A stretch of DNA of 64,000 bases, taken from the NCBI RefSeq assembly GCF_001570605.1, contig NZ_BBXG01000001.1, positions 310,001 to 374,000 of the forward strand. The letters run 5' to 3'. Made by a program: the position numbers and the translations under genes. A model generated the notes under the pieces. It saw only the letters and a list, made by a program, of their open reading frames with translations, did no database searches and was not told the DNA's origin. The DNA is from Herbidospora cretacea (GTDB lineage Bacteria; Actinomycetota; Actinomycetes; Streptosporangiales; Streptosporangiaceae). Shown one piece after another: positions 1 through 10,508 of this stretch (its first letter is position 1; each line of letters starts with the position of its first letter).

Positions 1-3000
1 CCCTCGACCCGGCCAAGGCGCTGCGCCTGCTCGACCAGGCGCTCGCCCTCGACGAGACCTTCGTCGCGGTCGCCGACATCGACTGGAGCGGCGCGCCGCC
101 GCGACCCCTCCTCTCCGACCTCCCCGAACTCAAGGACCGGCAGCGGCCCGAGACCGTGACCCTCGCCGACCGGCTCGCCGGGATGTCCGGGGCCGACCGC
201 GACAGGGCGCTGCTCGACGTCGTGCGCGGCCAGGTCGCCGAGGTCCTCGGGCACGCCTCCGCCGACGCGATCGACGCGGGCCGGGCCTTCAAGGAGCTCG
301 GCTTCGAGTCGCTCACGGCCGTCGAACTGCGCAACCGGCTGGCCCTGGTCACCGGGCTCCGGCTGCCCGCCACGCTGGTGTTCGACCACCCGACGCCGAA
401 GGCGCTGGCCGCGTACGTCAGGGACGAACTGCTCGGCACCGAGGCCGAGACGAAGACGGTCGCCGTCGCGGCCTCCGACGAGCCGATCGCGATCATCGGG
501 ATGGGCTGCCGCTTCCCCGGCGGCGTGACCTCCCCCGACGACCTCTGGCGGCTGCTCGCCGACGGACGCGACGGCATCGCCCCCTTCCCGGACGACCGGG
601 GCTGGGAGCTGGAGAGCATCGCCAGCGAGTCGCTCGAAGGCGGCTTCCTCGACGACGCCTCCGGGTTCGACCCGGCGTTCTTCGGCATCTCCCCGCGCGA
701 GGCCCTGGCGATGGACCCGCAGCAGCGGGTCCTGCTGGAGGTCGCCTGGGAGGCGGTCGAACGGGCGGGCATCGACCCGGCCTCGCTCAAGGGCGCGCCG
801 GTCGGCGTCTTCGCGGGCACCAACGGGCAGGACTACCTGCCGCTGCTGCTGAACGCCACCGAGGACCTCGGCGGCTACCTCGGCACCGGCACCACCGCGA
901 GCGTCCTGTCCGGGCGCATCGCCTACACGCTGGGGCTGGAGGGCCCGGCGGTGACGATCGACACGGCCTGCTCGTCGTCGCTGGTGGCCCTGCACATGGC
1001 CGTCCAGGCGCTGCGGAGCGGCGAGTGCACGCTGGCGCTCGCGGGCGGCGCGACGATCATGTCGACGCCGAACCTGTTCGTCGAGTTCACCCGCCAGCGC
1101 GGGGTCGCCGCAGACGGGCGCTGCAAGGCGTTCGCCGCCGCCGCCGACGGCGCCGGGTTCGCCGAGGGCGCCGGGATGATCGTGGTCGAGCGCCTCTCCG
1201 ACGCGCTGGCCGCCGGGCACCCGGTCCTCGCGGTGGTCCGCGGCTCGGCCGTCAACCAGGACGGCGCGTCCAACGGCCTCACCGCGCCCAACGGCCCCGC
1301 CCAGCAGCGGGTCATCCGGCAGGCGCTCGCCAACGCCGGGCTGACCGTCCGCGACGTCGACGTCGTGGAGGCCCACGGCACCGGCACCTCGCTGGGCGAC
1401 CCGATCGAGGCCCAGGCGCTCATCGCCACCTACGGCCAGGACCGGGAGGAGCCCGTCCGGCTCGGCTCGGTGAAGTCGAACATCGGCCACACCCAGGCCG
1501 CCGCCGGCGTCGCCGGACTCATCAAGATGGTGCTCGCCCTGCGGAACGGCGAGATGCCCAAGACCCTGCACGTCGACGAGCCCTCACCTCACGTCGACTG
1601 GACGGCCGGGGCCGTCGAACTCCTCACCGAGCCCCGCGCGTGGCCGTCGACGGGCCGCCCGCGCCGGGCCGCCGTGTCGTCGTTCGGCCTCAGCGGCACC
1701 AACGCCCACACCATCCTGGAGCAGGCCCCGCCCGTCACCACCGAAACGCCCGGCGAGCCTCCCGCGACGGTCTGGCCGCTGTCCGCCCGCACCCCCGAAG
1801 CCCTGAAGGCGCTGGCCGCCGGGCTGCGCGGGCGCGCCGACCGGGCGGAGGTGGCATCCGCGCTCACCGCCCGCACCGTGTTCGAGCACCGCGCCGTCGT
1901 GCTCGCCGACGAGCACGTGGACGCCCGCCTGTCCCTCGGCGACCAGGCCGGGGTCGTCACCGGCGAGGCCGCCCCCACCGGCCCGCTGGTGTTCCTCTTC
2001 ACCGGCCAGGGCTCGCAGCGTCCCGGCATGGGCGACGAGCTGCGCGCGGCCTATCCCGTCTTCGCCGCCGCGTACGACGAGATCTGGTCGCGCTTCGACC
2101 TCACCACGGACGACCCCGACGACACCGGCTGGGCCCAGCCCGCCATCTTCGCCTTCGAGGTGGCCCTCCACCGGCTCGTGGAGTCGTGGGGCCTCACCCC
2201 GGACGCGGTCGCCGGCCACTCGATCGGCGAGATCGCCGCCGCCCACGTCGCCGGGGTCCTCTCCCTCGACGACGCCTGCACGCTGGTCGCCGCCCGCGCG
2301 TCCCTGATGTCGGCCCTGCCGAGGGGCGGCGCGATGGTCGCCGTCCAGGCGACGCCCGGCGAGATCTCGGGGAACGTCGACATCGCCGCGATCAACGGCC
2401 CCGCCTCGGTCGTCATCTCCGGGGAGGAGGAGGCCGTCCTGGCCGAGGCCGCCCGGTTCGGGAAGACCAGGCGCCTGGCCGTCTCCCACGCCTTCCACTC
2501 CCGCCTGATGGACCCGATGCTCGACGACTTCCGCCAGGCGATCGAGGGCCTCACCTTCCACGAACCCGCGATCCCCTTCGAGGGAGGCCGGGACTGGGTC
2601 GCCCACGTGCGCGACACGGTCCGCTTCCACGACACCGTCCAGCGGTTCCCGGGGGCGACCTTCGTCGAGATCGGCCCGGACGCCGTGCTGGCCGCCATGG
2701 CCGAAGGGACGGTCGCCACCCAGCGGCGGAACCGCCCCGAGGCCGCGACCCTGCTGATGGCCCTCGGGCAGCTGTTCGCCCGGGGCGTCGAGGTCGACTG
2801 GTCCCGCGTGTTCACCGGCCCCAAGGCGGTCCTGCCGACCTACCCGTTCCAGCGGCAGCCCTACTGGCCGGTCCCGCTGCGCGCCGCCGAGTCGCCCCTG
2901 CACTACGACGTCACCTGGCAGGACCTCGCCCCGGCCCGCCCCGGCCCGGCGACCTGGCTGCTCATCACCCCCGGCACGGCCGACGCCGGCCTCGCCGAGG

Positions 3001-4679
3001 CGCTGCGCGACCAGGGCGACGAGGTCATCCCGTTCGCGGTCGACGCCCTGGACCCCGACTGGACCGGGCTGCCCGACCACGCCCACGCCACCGGCGTGCT
3101 CTCGCTGCTGGCCCTGGACACCCGGCCGGTCGCGCCGGGCGTCCCGGCCGGTCTGACCGCCACCGCGACCCTGGCGACGGCCGGGCTGGCCGCGCCGCTC
3201 TGGTCGCTCACCCGCCAGGGCGACCCCGACCAGGCGATGGTGCGCGGGCTCGGCCGGGTCGCCGCGCTGGAGCAGCCCCACCGCTGGGGCGGCCTGGTCG
3301 AGATCCCGGACACGCCCGACGCGGCGCTGCTGCGCGCCGCGCTGGCCTCCGGCGAGGACGACCTCGCGATCGACGGAGGCGTGCGGGCCCGCCGCCTAAC
3401 CCGGAGCGGAGCGCTGCCCGCCGCCGAGTGGACCACCTCGGGCACCGCCCTGGTCACGGGCGGCACCGGCTCGGTCGGCGCCCACGTCGCCCGCTGGCTC
3501 GTCGGGCGGGGCGCCGATCACCTCCTCCTGACCAGCCGCCGAGGCCCGGACGCCCCCGGCGCCGCCGACCTGAAGGCCGAACTGGAGGCGGCCGGGGTCA
3601 CCGTCACGATCGCCGCCTGCGACGCGGCCGACCGCGCCCAGCTGGCCGCACTGCTCGACGCGCACGAGATCAGGTCGGTCTTCCACGCCGCCGGGACCCT
3701 CGACGACGGGGTGATCGAGTCGCTCACCCCCGAGCGGTTCGCCCGGGTCGCCAGCGCCAAGGCCGTCGCCGCCTGGAACCTGCACGAGCTCACCTCCGGC
3801 CTGGACGCGTTCGTGCTGTTCTCCAGCGTCGCCGGAGTGCTGGGCGCGGCGGGCCAGGGCAACTACGCCGCCGCCAACGCCTACCTCGACGCCCTGGCCG
3901 AGCTCCGCCACGCGCGGGGCCTCCCGGCGACCTCGGTCGCCTGGGGCGCCTGGGCCGAGGGCGGCATGGCCGGGGCGGAGATCGCCGACCGGCTCAAGGC
4001 CCGCGGCCTGCCCGCCATGCGGCCCGACCGGGCCGTCGCCGCGCTCGGCCGCCTGCTGGCGTCCGGCAAGGCCACCGGCGTGGTGGCCGACGTCGACTGG
4101 CCGCGCTTCGCCCCCGCGTACGCCGCCGCGCGGCCCCGGCCGATGATCGCCGCGTTCGCCGGGCCGGTCGCCGCCGGACCGGGCGCGGAACCGCCGCTGG
4201 CCGATCGGCTCGCGGCCCTGCCGGAGGCCGACCGCCCGGCGCTGGTGCTGTCCCTGGTCCGCTCGCGCGCCGCCGCCGTGCTGGGCATGGAGTCGGGCGA
4301 CCAGGTCAGGCCCGGCCAGGCGTTCAAGGAACTCGGCTTTGACTCGCTGACGGCCGTCGAGCTGCGCAACCTGCTCGGCACCGCCACCGGACTGACCCTC
4401 CCGGCGACGCTGGTCTTCGACTACCCGACCAGCGCCGACCTGGCCGCCCACCTGCTGGCCGAGGTGCTGCCGAGCGCCGAGGAGAGCAGGCGGGCGGAAC
4501 TCGACGGCATGGAGCACCGGCTGGCCGCCCTCGCCGAGGACGACCGCGCCGGGATCACCGCCCGCCTGGAGGCGCTGCTGGCCAGGCTGCGCGACCCCGG
4601 CCCGGCCGACCTGTCGGAGCGCCTCGACACCGCCACCGACGACGAGCTCTTCGAGCTGTTCGACAAGGAGCTCCGATGA
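1..4679 (+). CDS. Type I modular polyketide synthase (5' end outside window)
   Basis: The reading frame is open from base 3, so the gene starts upstream of the window; the internal GTG at 156 is not the true start. Visible domains in order: the tail of a ketoreductase (to about base 130); ACP (about 200-420, pantetheine Ser at 309-311 in the variant motif GFES); KS (477 to about 1740, Cys at 969-971 in DTACSSS, His in EAHGTGTS and KSNIGHTQ); AT (about 1980-2720, Ser at 2220-2222 in GHSIGE); KR (about 2895-4130, TGGTGSVG at 3456, Tyr at 3864-3866 in QGNYAAANA); ACP (about 4200-4440, Ser at 4344-4346); and a C-terminal docking tail. The AT carries HAFH at 2487-2498, which in this family predicts malonyl-CoA. 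The KR has LDD at 3699-3707 and no Trp before the Tyr, predicting a B1-type (D-hydroxy) reduction. There is no DH or ER, so the module leaves a hydroxyl. The AT is short between its HAFH and EIGPD motifs. The stop overlaps the next start (ATGA). Confidence 0.96.
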   Translation, partial: LDPAKALRLLDQALALDETFVAVADIDWSGAPPRPLLSDLPELKDRQRPETVTLADRLAGMSGADRDRALLDVVRGQVAEVLGHASADAIDAGRAFKELGFESLTAVELRNRLALVTGLRLPATLVFDHPTPKALAAYVRDELLGTEAETKTVAVAASDEPIAIIGMGCRFPGGVTSPDDLWRLLADGRDGIAPFPDDRGWELESIASESLEGGFLDDASGFDPAFFGISPREALAMDPQQRVLLEVAWEAVERAGIDPASLKGAPVGVFAGTNGQDYLPLLLNATEDLGGYLGTGTTASVLSGRIAYTLGLEGPAVTIDTACSSSLVALHMAVQALRSGECTLALAGGATIMSTPNLFVEFTRQRGVAADGRCKAFAAAADGAGFAEGAGMIVVERLSDALAAGHPVLAVVRGSAVNQDGASNGLTAPNGPAQQRVIRQALANAGLTVRDVDVVEAHGTGTSLGDPIEAQALIATYGQDREEPVRLGSVKSNIGHTQAAAGVAGLIKMVLALRNGEMPKTLHVDEPSPHVDWTAGAVELLTEPRAWPSTGRPRRAAVSSFGLSGTNAHTILEQAPPVTTETPGEPPATVWPLSARTPEALKALAAGLRGRADRAEVASALTARTVFEHRAVVLADEHVDARLSLGDQAGVVTGEAAPTGPLVFLFTGQGSQRPGMGDELRAAYPVFAAAYDEIWSRFDLTTDDPDDTGWAQPAIFAFEVALHRLVESWGLTPDAVAGHSIGEIAAAHVAGVLSLDDACTLVAARASLMSALPRGGAMVAVQATPGEISGNVDIAAINGPASVVISGEEEAVLAEAARFGKTRRLAVSHAFHSRLMDPMLDDFRQAIEGLTFHEPAIPFEGGRDWVAHVRDTVRFHDTVQRFPGATFVEIGPDAVLAAMAEGTVATQRRNRPEAATLLMALGQLFARGVEVDWSRVFTGPKAVLPTYPFQRQPYWPVPLRAAESPLHYDVTWQDLAPARPGPATWLLITPGTADAGLAEALRDQGDEVIPFAVDALDPDWTGLPDHAHATGVLSLLALDTRPVAPGVPAGLTATATLATAGLAAPLWSLTRQGDPDQAMVRGLGRVAALEQPHRWGGLVEIPDTPDAALLRAALASGEDDLAIDGGVRARRLTRSGALPAAEWTTSGTALVTGGTGSVGAHVARWLVGRGADHLLLTSRRGPDAPGAADLKAELEAAGVTVTIAACDAADRAQLAALLDAHEIRSVFHAAGTLDDGVIESLTPERFARVASAKAVAAWNLHELTSGLDAFVLFSSVAGVLGAAGQGNYAAANAYLDALAELRHARGLPATSVAWGAWAEGGMAGAEIADRLKARGLPAMRPDRAVAALGRLLASGKATGVVADVDWPRFAPAYAAARPRPMIAAFAGPVAAGPGAEPPLADRLAALPEADRPALVLSLVRSRAAAVLGMESGDQVRPGQAFKELGFDSLTAVELRNLLGTATGLTLPATLVFDYPTSADLAAHLLAEVLPSAEESRRAELDGMEHRLAALAEDDRAGITARLEALLARLRDPGPADLSERLDTATDDELFELFDKELR

Positions 4680-7600
4680 CGAACGAAGAGAAACTCCGCG
4701 ACTACCTGAAGCGGGCCATGAGCGACCTGCACGCCGCCAAGCGGCGCATCACCGACCTGGAGGCCGCCGACCGGGAGCCCGTCGCGATCGTCGGCATGGC
4801 CTGCCGCTTCCCCGGCGGCGTCACGACGCCGGAGGAGTTCTGGCGGCTGCTGGCCAACGGCGGCGACGCCCTCACCCCGCTCCCGGACGACCGGGGCTGG
4901 GACCTGGAGTCCCTCTACGACCCCGACCCGGACAACCCCGGCACCTCCTACGTCCGCGACGGCGGCTTCCTGGACGGCGTGGCCGACTTCGACGCCGCGT
5001 TCTTCGGCGTCTCCCCGCGCGAGGCCCTCGCGATGGACCCCCAGCAGCGGCTCCTCCTGGAGACGTCGTGGGAGGCCGTCGAACGCGCCGGCATCGACCC
5101 CCGGTCGCTCAAGGGCTCGGCCACCGGGGTCTTCGCCGGCACCAACGGCCAGGATTACACTGGGCTGGTGCTCAGCGCCCCGCCCGAGGGCGTGGAGGGC
5201 TACCTCGGCACCGGCAACGCGGCGAGCGTGCTGTCGGGACGGGTGTCGTACACGCTCGGACTGGAAGGGCCCGCAGTCACGATCGACACGGCCTGCTCCT
5301 CGTCGCTGGTGGCGCTCCACCTGGCCGCCCAGTCGCTGCGGCGCGGCGACTGCACCCTCGCCCTGGCGGGCGGGGTGACCGTGATGGGCACCCCGTCGGC
5401 GTTCGTCGAGTTCAGCCGCCAGCGCGGGCTCGCCTCCGACGGCCGGTGCAAGGCCTTCGCGGCCGGGGCCGACGGCACCGGCTGGTCCGAGGGCGCCGGC
5501 GTGCTGCTCCTCGAACGCCTCTCCGACGCCGTGGCGAACGGCCACCGCGTGCTGGCGGTGGTGAAGGGCTCGGCCATCAACCAGGACGGCGCCTCCAACG
5601 GCATCACCGCGCCCAACGGCCCCTCGCAGCGCCGGGTGATCCGCCGGGCCCTCGCCGACGCCGGGCTCGGCCCCGCCGACGTGTCGGCCGTCGAGGCCCA
5701 CGGCACCGGGACCTCCCTCGGCGACCCCATCGAGGCCCACGCGCTGGTCGCCGCCTACGGCCGCGACCGCGACGAGCCGCTCCTGCTCGGCTCGGTGAAG
5801 TCGAACATCGGCCACACCCAGGCCGCCGCCGGCGTCGCCGGGGTGATCAAGATGGTGCTGGCCCTGGCCCACGAGGAACTGCCCCGCACCCTGCACGTCG
5901 ACGAGCCCTCCCCGCACGTCGACTGGTCGGGCGTCGAGCTGCTGACCCGTCCCGCCGCCTGGCCGCGCGGCGACCGGCCGCGCCGCGCCGGGGTGTCGTC
6001 GTTCGGCTTCAGCGGCACCAACGCCCACGTCATCCTGGAGGAGCCGCCGCCGGTCGAGGCGGTCGCCCACGAGGACGTCCCGTGGGTGATCTCCGGCCGG
6101 ACCCATCAGGCGCTGCGCGCCCAGGCCCTCCGGCTCAAGCCCCACGTCGGCCGTCCCGGCGTCGGGCACGCCCTCGCCACCGCCAGGACCGCGTTCGAGC
6201 ACCGCGCCGTGCTGCTCGGCGACGACCGCGCGGCCCTGCTCGACGCGCTCGCCCGGGGCGACAGCCCGAGCGGCGCCGTCCAGGGCGTCGCGGCCGAGGA
6301 GCCGAAGGTCGCGTTCCTGTTCACCGGCCAGGGGTCGCAGCGGCCCGGGATGGGCCGGGAGCTCTACGACGCCTACCCCGTCTACCGGGAGGCGTTCGAC
6401 GAGGTCTGCGCCCGCTTCCCCGGCCTCGCCGACGCCGTCTGGTCGGGCGGCGGGCTCGACGAGACCGCCTTCACCCAGGCCGCGATCTTCGCCGTCGAGG
6501 TCGCCCTGTTCCGGCTGGCCGCCTCGTTCGGCGTCACCCCCGACGTGGTCGCCGGCCACTCGATCGGCGAGTTCGCCGCCGCCCACGCGGCGGGCGTGCT
6601 CACCCTCGACGACGCCTGCACGCTCGTCGGCGCGCGGGGCGCGCTCATGCAGGCGCTCCCGAAGGCCGGCGCGATGGCCGCCGTCGAGGCCTCGGAGGAG
6701 GAGGCGCGCGGCACCCTCACCGGCCGCACCGCCATCGCCGCCGTCAACGGCCCGACCTCCGTGGTCGTGTCGGGGGAGGAGACCTCGGTCCTGTCGATCG
6801 CCGGGTTCTGGGCGGAGGCGGGCCGCAAGACCAAGATCCTCAAGGTCTCGCACGCCTTCCACTCGCCCCTGATGGAGCCGATGCTGGCCGACTTCGGGCG
6901 GGTCGCCCGGAGCGTGACCTTCCACCCGCCGCGCATCCCGTTCGTCGCCCACGGCGACGTGACCTCGCCCGGCTTCTGGACCGCGCACATCGTCGAACCG
7001 GTGCGTTTCCTGGCCACCCTGCGGGAGCTGGCCGCCCGGGAGGTGACGGCGTACCTGGAGATCGGCCCCGACGCGGTGCTGACCGCGATGGCCGCCGACG
7101 CGGGCGCGACCACCCACGTCCCCGCCATCCGCCGGGGACGGCCCGAACGGCGCACCTTCCTGACCGCGCTGGCCGAACTCCACGTCCACGGCGTGCCCGT
7201 GCGCTGGGCCGACCCGGGCCACCCCGTCGACCTGCCCACCTACGCCTTCCAGCGCCGCCGCTTCTGGCCCGGCGTGCGGCTCCCGGCCGCGCCGCCCGTG
7301 CCGGCGGCGGAGCGGACCCCGATCCTCGCCGACCGGCCGGAGGGCGACATCCTCCAAGCGGTGGTGACGCTGTCGGCGGCGGTGCTCGGCCACGACGACC
7401 CGGCCGAGATCGAGCCCGGCCGCCGGTTCCTGGAGCTCGGCTTCGACTCGCTGGCCTCCCTCGAACTGCGCCGGCGTCTCGCCGTCGCCACCGGCCTGGA
7501 CCTGCCGGCCAGCCTCACGTTCGACCACCCGACGCCCGCGCTGCTGGCCAGGCACCTCGGCGCGCAGCTCACCGCGCCCGCGCCGCGGAGCGACGGCGGC

Positions 7601-8419
7601 ATCCTCGGCCAGCTCTACCGGCGCGCCGCCGAGACCGACCGCCTCGACGACTTCATGACGCTGGTCTCCGACGCCGCGGAGTTCCGTCCCGTCTTCACCG
7701 ACCCGGCGGAGGTCAGCCCCGATCTCGTACGGCTCTCCTCCGGCCCGGACACCCCGGTGATCATCGGCTGCAGCGGCATGACCGCCGCGGGCGGCCCCCA
7801 CGAGTTCGCCCGCTTCGCGGCGGGCCTGCGGGGGATCCGGCAGGTCGACGCCGTCGCCCTGCCCGGCTTCGCGGCCGGGGAGGACCTCCCGGCCACCGGC
7901 GAGGTCGCGCTGCGCGCCCAGGCCAGAACCATCCTGGACGCGGTCGGCGCGACCCCCTTCGTGCTCGTCGGCCACTCGGCCGGCGCGATCATGGCGCACG
8001 CGCTGGCCCGGCACATGGAGGAGGCGGGGGTCGGCCCGGCCGGGCTCGTCCTGGTCGACGTCTACCCGCCGTTCAGCGAGGTGCTGACCGGCTGGCAGGC
8101 CGAACTCGCCGGGGGAGTGCTGGCCGAGACGACCGTCCCCCTCGACGACCACCGGCTGACCGCCAGCACCGCCTACGCCCGCCTGTTCATGGAGTGGCGG
8201 CCCGAACCGCTCGCCGCCCCGGTGCTGCTGGTCCGCGCGTCGGAACCGCTCGGCACCCCCGTGGACGGCTGGCAGGCGACCTGGCCCCACGACCACACGG
8301 CCGTCGACGCCCCCGGCGACCACTTCACCATGATGGGCGCCCACGCGGGCGCCGTCGCCGCGGCCGTGCAGAACTGGCTGGCCGCTGCCATCCCTACCGC
8401 GAAGGAGCAGTCCCGATGA
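4676..8419 (+). CDS. Type I polyketide synthase, terminal module KS-AT-ACP-TE
   Basis: This 1247-residue protein starts with a short charged N-terminal docking helix ([15 protein letters not shown]) that would pair with the tail of the preceding PKS. It then has KS (from about 4775; Cys at 5294-5296 in [15 protein letters not shown] and KSNIGHTQ present), AT (about 6308-7110; Ser at 6560-6562 in GHSIGE; HAFH at 6851-6862, malonyl-type), ACP (Ser at 7448-7450 in LGFDSL) and a C-terminal thioesterase (Ser at 7976-7978 in GHSAG; His at 8321-8323 in GDHF). No KR lies between AT and ACP, so the last extension keeps its beta-keto group. Together with the hydroxyl made by the preceding module, release would give a 3-keto-5-hydroxy acyl end, cyclised or hydrolysed by the TE. 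That chemistry is inferred from domain content. The protein is the last of the assembly line. Confidence 0.96.
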   Translation: MTNEEKLRDYLKRAMSDLHAAKRRITDLEAADREPVAIVGMACRFPGGVTTPEEFWRLLANGGDALTPLPDDRGWDLESLYDPDPDNPGTSYVRDGGFLDGVADFDAAFFGVSPREALAMDPQQRLLLETSWEAVERAGIDPRSLKGSATGVFAGTNGQDYTGLVLSAPPEGVEGYLGTGNAASVLSGRVSYTLGLEGPAVTIDTACSSSLVALHLAAQSLRRGDCTLALAGGVTVMGTPSAFVEFSRQRGLASDGRCKAFAAGADGTGWSEGAGVLLLERLSDAVANGHRVLAVVKGSAINQDGASNGITAPNGPSQRRVIRRALADAGLGPADVSAVEAHGTGTSLGDPIEAHALVAAYGRDRDEPLLLGSVKSNIGHTQAAAGVAGVIKMVLALAHEELPRTLHVDEPSPHVDWSGVELLTRPAAWPRGDRPRRAGVSSFGFSGTNAHVILEEPPPVEAVAHEDVPWVISGRTHQALRAQALRLKPHVGRPGVGHALATARTAFEHRAVLLGDDRAALLDALARGDSPSGAVQGVAAEEPKVAFLFTGQGSQRPGMGRELYDAYPVYREAFDEVCARFPGLADAVWSGGGLDETAFTQAAIFAVEVALFRLAASFGVTPDVVAGHSIGEFAAAHAAGVLTLDDACTLVGARGALMQALPKAGAMAAVEASEEEARGTLTGRTAIAAVNGPTSVVVSGEETSVLSIAGFWAEAGRKTKILKVSHAFHSPLMEPMLADFGRVARSVTFHPPRIPFVAHGDVTSPGFWTAHIVEPVRFLATLRELAAREVTAYLEIGPDAVLTAMAADAGATTHVPAIRRGRPERRTFLTALAELHVHGVPVRWADPGHPVDLPTYAFQRRRFWPGVRLPAAPPVPAAERTPILADRPEGDILQAVVTLSAAVLGHDDPAEIEPGRRFLELGFDSLASLELRRRLAVATGLDLPASLTFDHPTPALLARHLGAQLTAPAPRSDGGILGQLYRRAAETDRLDDFMTLVSDAAEFRPVFTDPAEVSPDLVRLSSGPDTPVIIGCSGMTAAGGPHEFARFAAGLRGIRQVDAVALPGFAAGEDLPATGEVALRAQARTILDAVGATPFVLVGHSAGAIMAHALARHMEEAGVGPAGLVLVDVYPPFSEVLTGWQAELAGGVLAETTVPLDDHRLTASTAYARLFMEWRPEPLAAPVLLVRASEPLGTPVDGWQATWPHDHTAVDAPGDHFTMMGAHAGAVAAAVQNWLAAAIPTAKEQSR

Positions 8420-9186
8420 ACGACGACCTGTGGATCCGGCGGTTCCATCCCGCGCCCCAGGCCCCGGCCCGGCTCGTCTGCCTCCCGCACGCGGGCGGCT
8501 CGGCGAGCTTCTACATGCCCGTCTCCTCGATCATGTCGCCCAAGGTCGACGTGCTGGCCGTGCAGTACCCGGGCCGCCAGGACCGCCGCCACGAGCCCCT
8601 CATCCCCGACCTGATGACCCTCGCCGACCAGGTCGCCGAGGTGCTGTCGCGGTGGATGGACCGTCCGACGGCCCTGTTCGGCCACTCCATGGGCGCCGCC
8701 CTGGCCTACGAGGTGGCGCTGCGCCTGGAGGCCGCCGGCACCGCCCCCGCAGGTGTGTTCGTCTCCGGCCGGCGCGCGCCCTCGACGAAGCGGACCGAGA
8801 ACGTCCACAAGCGCAGCGACGACGGCCTGGTCGCGGAGCTGAAGCGGCTCGCCGGCACCAACGCCGCCCTCCTCGGCGACGAGGAGGTGCTGCGCATGGT
8901 CCTGCCGGCCACCCGCAACGACTACCGCGCCATCGAGACCTACGAGTACGACCCCGGCCGCCGCCTGACCGTCCCGCTCGTCGCGCTGACCGGCGACAAC
9001 GACCCCAAGACGACCGTCGACGAGGCCCGCGCCTGGCGCGGCCACACCGACGGCCCCTTCGACCTGCGCGTCTACCCCGGTGGCCATTTCTTCCTGACGC
9101 CACACGCGGCCGACGTGATCGACGTGATCAACCGGTTCCTGACCTCGCAGAGGAAGGTGCGCGATGACAGTCTTGTCGGACAGTGA
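8416..9186 (+). CDS. Type II (editing) thioesterase
   Basis: 256 residues, alpha/beta-hydrolase of the RifR/GrsT type. It shows the N-terminal [14 protein letters not shown] oxyanion region, the nucleophile motif GHSMGA and the terminal catalytic His in PGGHFFL. In this family the enzyme removes wrongly loaded or decarboxylated acyl groups from PKS ACPs. Its ATG overlaps the PKS stop by four bases, so it is translationally coupled to the terminal module. Its own 3' end overlaps the P450 start by 23 bases. Nothing is missing compared with the usual 250-residue length. Confidence 0.93.
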   Translation: MNDDLWIRRFHPAPQAPARLVCLPHAGGSASFYMPVSSIMSPKVDVLAVQYPGRQDRRHEPLIPDLMTLADQVAEVLSRWMDRPTALFGHSMGAALAYEVALRLEAAGTAPAGVFVSGRRAPSTKRTENVHKRSDDGLVAELKRLAGTNAALLGDEEVLRMVLPATRNDYRAIETYEYDPGRRLTVPLVALTGDNDPKTTVDEARAWRGHTDGPFDLRVYPGGHFFLTPHAADVIDVINRFLTSQRKVRDDSLVGQ

Positions 9187-10405
9187 GCTCAGCTCCCACC
9201 TGAAGAAGAGCAAGGCCGCCCTGTGGTCCGTCGGCGCCCTCGGCGACCCGTACGCCCTGGTCCTGCGCGGCCTCGACGACCCCTACCCCGTCTACGAGAA
9301 GATCCGGGCCTACGGCCCGATGTCCAGGAGCCGTCTGGGCACCTGGGTGACCGCCGACCACGGCCTGGCCCACGAGCTGTCCCGCGACCGCCGCTTCGGC
9401 GTCCGCTTCAAGGACGGCCGCCGGGTGGCCCCGTCGGTGCCGCAGTTCGACAACTCCTTCGTCGGCATGGACGCCCCCGACCACAACCGCCTGCGCCGCA
9501 TCGCCGCCCCGGCGTTCCTGCCGCGCGTGGTCGAGCAGTACCGCGCCGAGGTCGAGAAGCTCTGCCACGACCTGATCGACCAGATCGACACCAGCGGCGA
9601 GTTCGACCTCATGGAGACCTTCGCCCGCCAGGTCCCCGTCAACGTGATCGCGAGCCTGTTCGGCATCACCGACGAGAACCGCGCCCAGTTCCAGCGCTTC
9701 TGCAAGGGCCTCACCCACACCCTCGACGGCAACCTCACCCTGGCCGCCGCCCGCGACCTGTCCGAGTCGATCGAGGGCATGAACGAGCTGGTCGGCGAAC
9801 TCATCGAGGAGCGCTCCGCCCGCCCGGCGGGCGACGTCATCAGCCGCATCCAGAAGGCCCTCGACGGCGACAAGCTCACCACCGCCGAGGCCGTGACGAT
9901 CTGCACGATGCTCTCCCTGGGCGGCAGCGAGACGACCGTGAACATGATCGGCAGCGGCATCCTGGCCCTCCTCGACACCCCCGGCCAGTGGGACCTCCTC
10001 AAGAACGACCCCGGGCTGTCGGCCGCGACCGTGGAGGAGTCCCTGCGCTTCGACACCCCCGTGCAGATCCAGGTCCGGGTGGCCCATGAGGAGGTGGAGG
10101 TCGCCGGAGTCCCGCTGGCCGTCGACGACGTGGTCGCCATCATCAACGCCGCCGCCAACCGCGACCCGGCCGTCTACACCGACCCGAACACCTTCGACAT
10201 CACCCGCGTGAACCCCGCCGACCACCTGGCCTTCTCGGGCGGCGCCCACTACTGCGCGGGCGCGCCCCTGGCCCGGCTGGAGGGCGACGTGGCGTTCCGG
10301 GCCCTGGCGGAACGACTGCCGGGCCTGCGGCGGGCCGGCGAGGTGAAACGCCGCAAGTCAGGCGTGATCCGCGGCCTGCTGGAGTTCCCCGTCAAAGTCG
10401 GCTGA
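9164..10405 (+). CDS. Cytochrome P450 tailoring enzyme
   Basis: 413 residues, the normal length of a soluble bacterial P450. The heme loop reads FSGGAHYCAGAPLAR with the thiolate Cys at 10253-10255 (residue 364). The I-helix oxygen-activation motif is LGGSETT, and the K-helix ExxR is EESLR. It probably hydroxylates or epoxidises the released polyketide. Substrate and position cannot be read from sequence, and no ferredoxin gene lies alongside. It is the last gene of the rightward PKS operon; a perfect hairpin follows 6 bases after its stop. Confidence 0.94.
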   Translation: MTVLSDSELSSHLKKSKAALWSVGALGDPYALVLRGLDDPYPVYEKIRAYGPMSRSRLGTWVTADHGLAHELSRDRRFGVRFKDGRRVAPSVPQFDNSFVGMDAPDHNRLRRIAAPAFLPRVVEQYRAEVEKLCHDLIDQIDTSGEFDLMETFARQVPVNVIASLFGITDENRAQFQRFCKGLTHTLDGNLTLAAARDLSESIEGMNELVGELIEERSARPAGDVISRIQKALDGDKLTTAEAVTICTMLSLGGSETTVNMIGSGILALLDTPGQWDLLKNDPGLSAATVEESLRFDTPVQIQVRVAHEEVEVAGVPLAVDDVVAIINAAANRDPAVYTDPNTFDITRVNPADHLAFSGGAHYCAGAPLARLEGDVAFRALAERLPGLRRAGEVKRRKSGVIRGLLEFPVKVG

Positions 10406-10411
10406 TTCAGG

Positions 10412-10448
10412 CGAACGGCGGGTCCGGAGAGACCGGACCCGCCGTTCG
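10412..10448 (+). terminator. Hairpin terminator after the PKS-P450 operon
   Basis: A perfect 16-bp inverted repeat (cgaacggcgggtccgg at 10412-10427 and its complement at 10433-10448) with loop agaga. It lies directly behind the P450 stop and between convergent genes. No T-run follows on the plus strand, as is common for actinomycete terminators. Confidence 0.75.
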
Positions 10449-10466
10449 GCATGCGGAGAACACGTA

Positions 10467-10501
10467 CAAAAAAGAGAGGGCGGCCCTTTCGGGTCGCCCT
10501 C
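10467..10501 (-). terminator. Rho-independent terminator of the ABC exporter operon
   Basis: Read on the minus strand it is an 11-bp stem with one mismatch (gagggcgaccc / gggccgccctc), loop gaaa, followed by tctttttt (A-run at 10467-10473 on the plus strand). It lies just behind the permease stop at 10509. Confidence 0.85.
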
Positions 10502-10508
10502 ACCAGGA

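Noticed and set aside
2487-6862. Methylmalonyl specificity for the AT domains, suggested by the adjacent carboxylase
   Set aside because: Both ATs read HAFH, not YASH, so malonyl-CoA is predicted.
4421-8344. A 1307-residue open frame on the minus strand opposite the second PKS gene, and similar long frames opposite other genes
   Set aside because: These are third-position GC shadows of strong plus-strand genes; they show only low-complexity Arg/Gly/Pro sequence and no domain motif.
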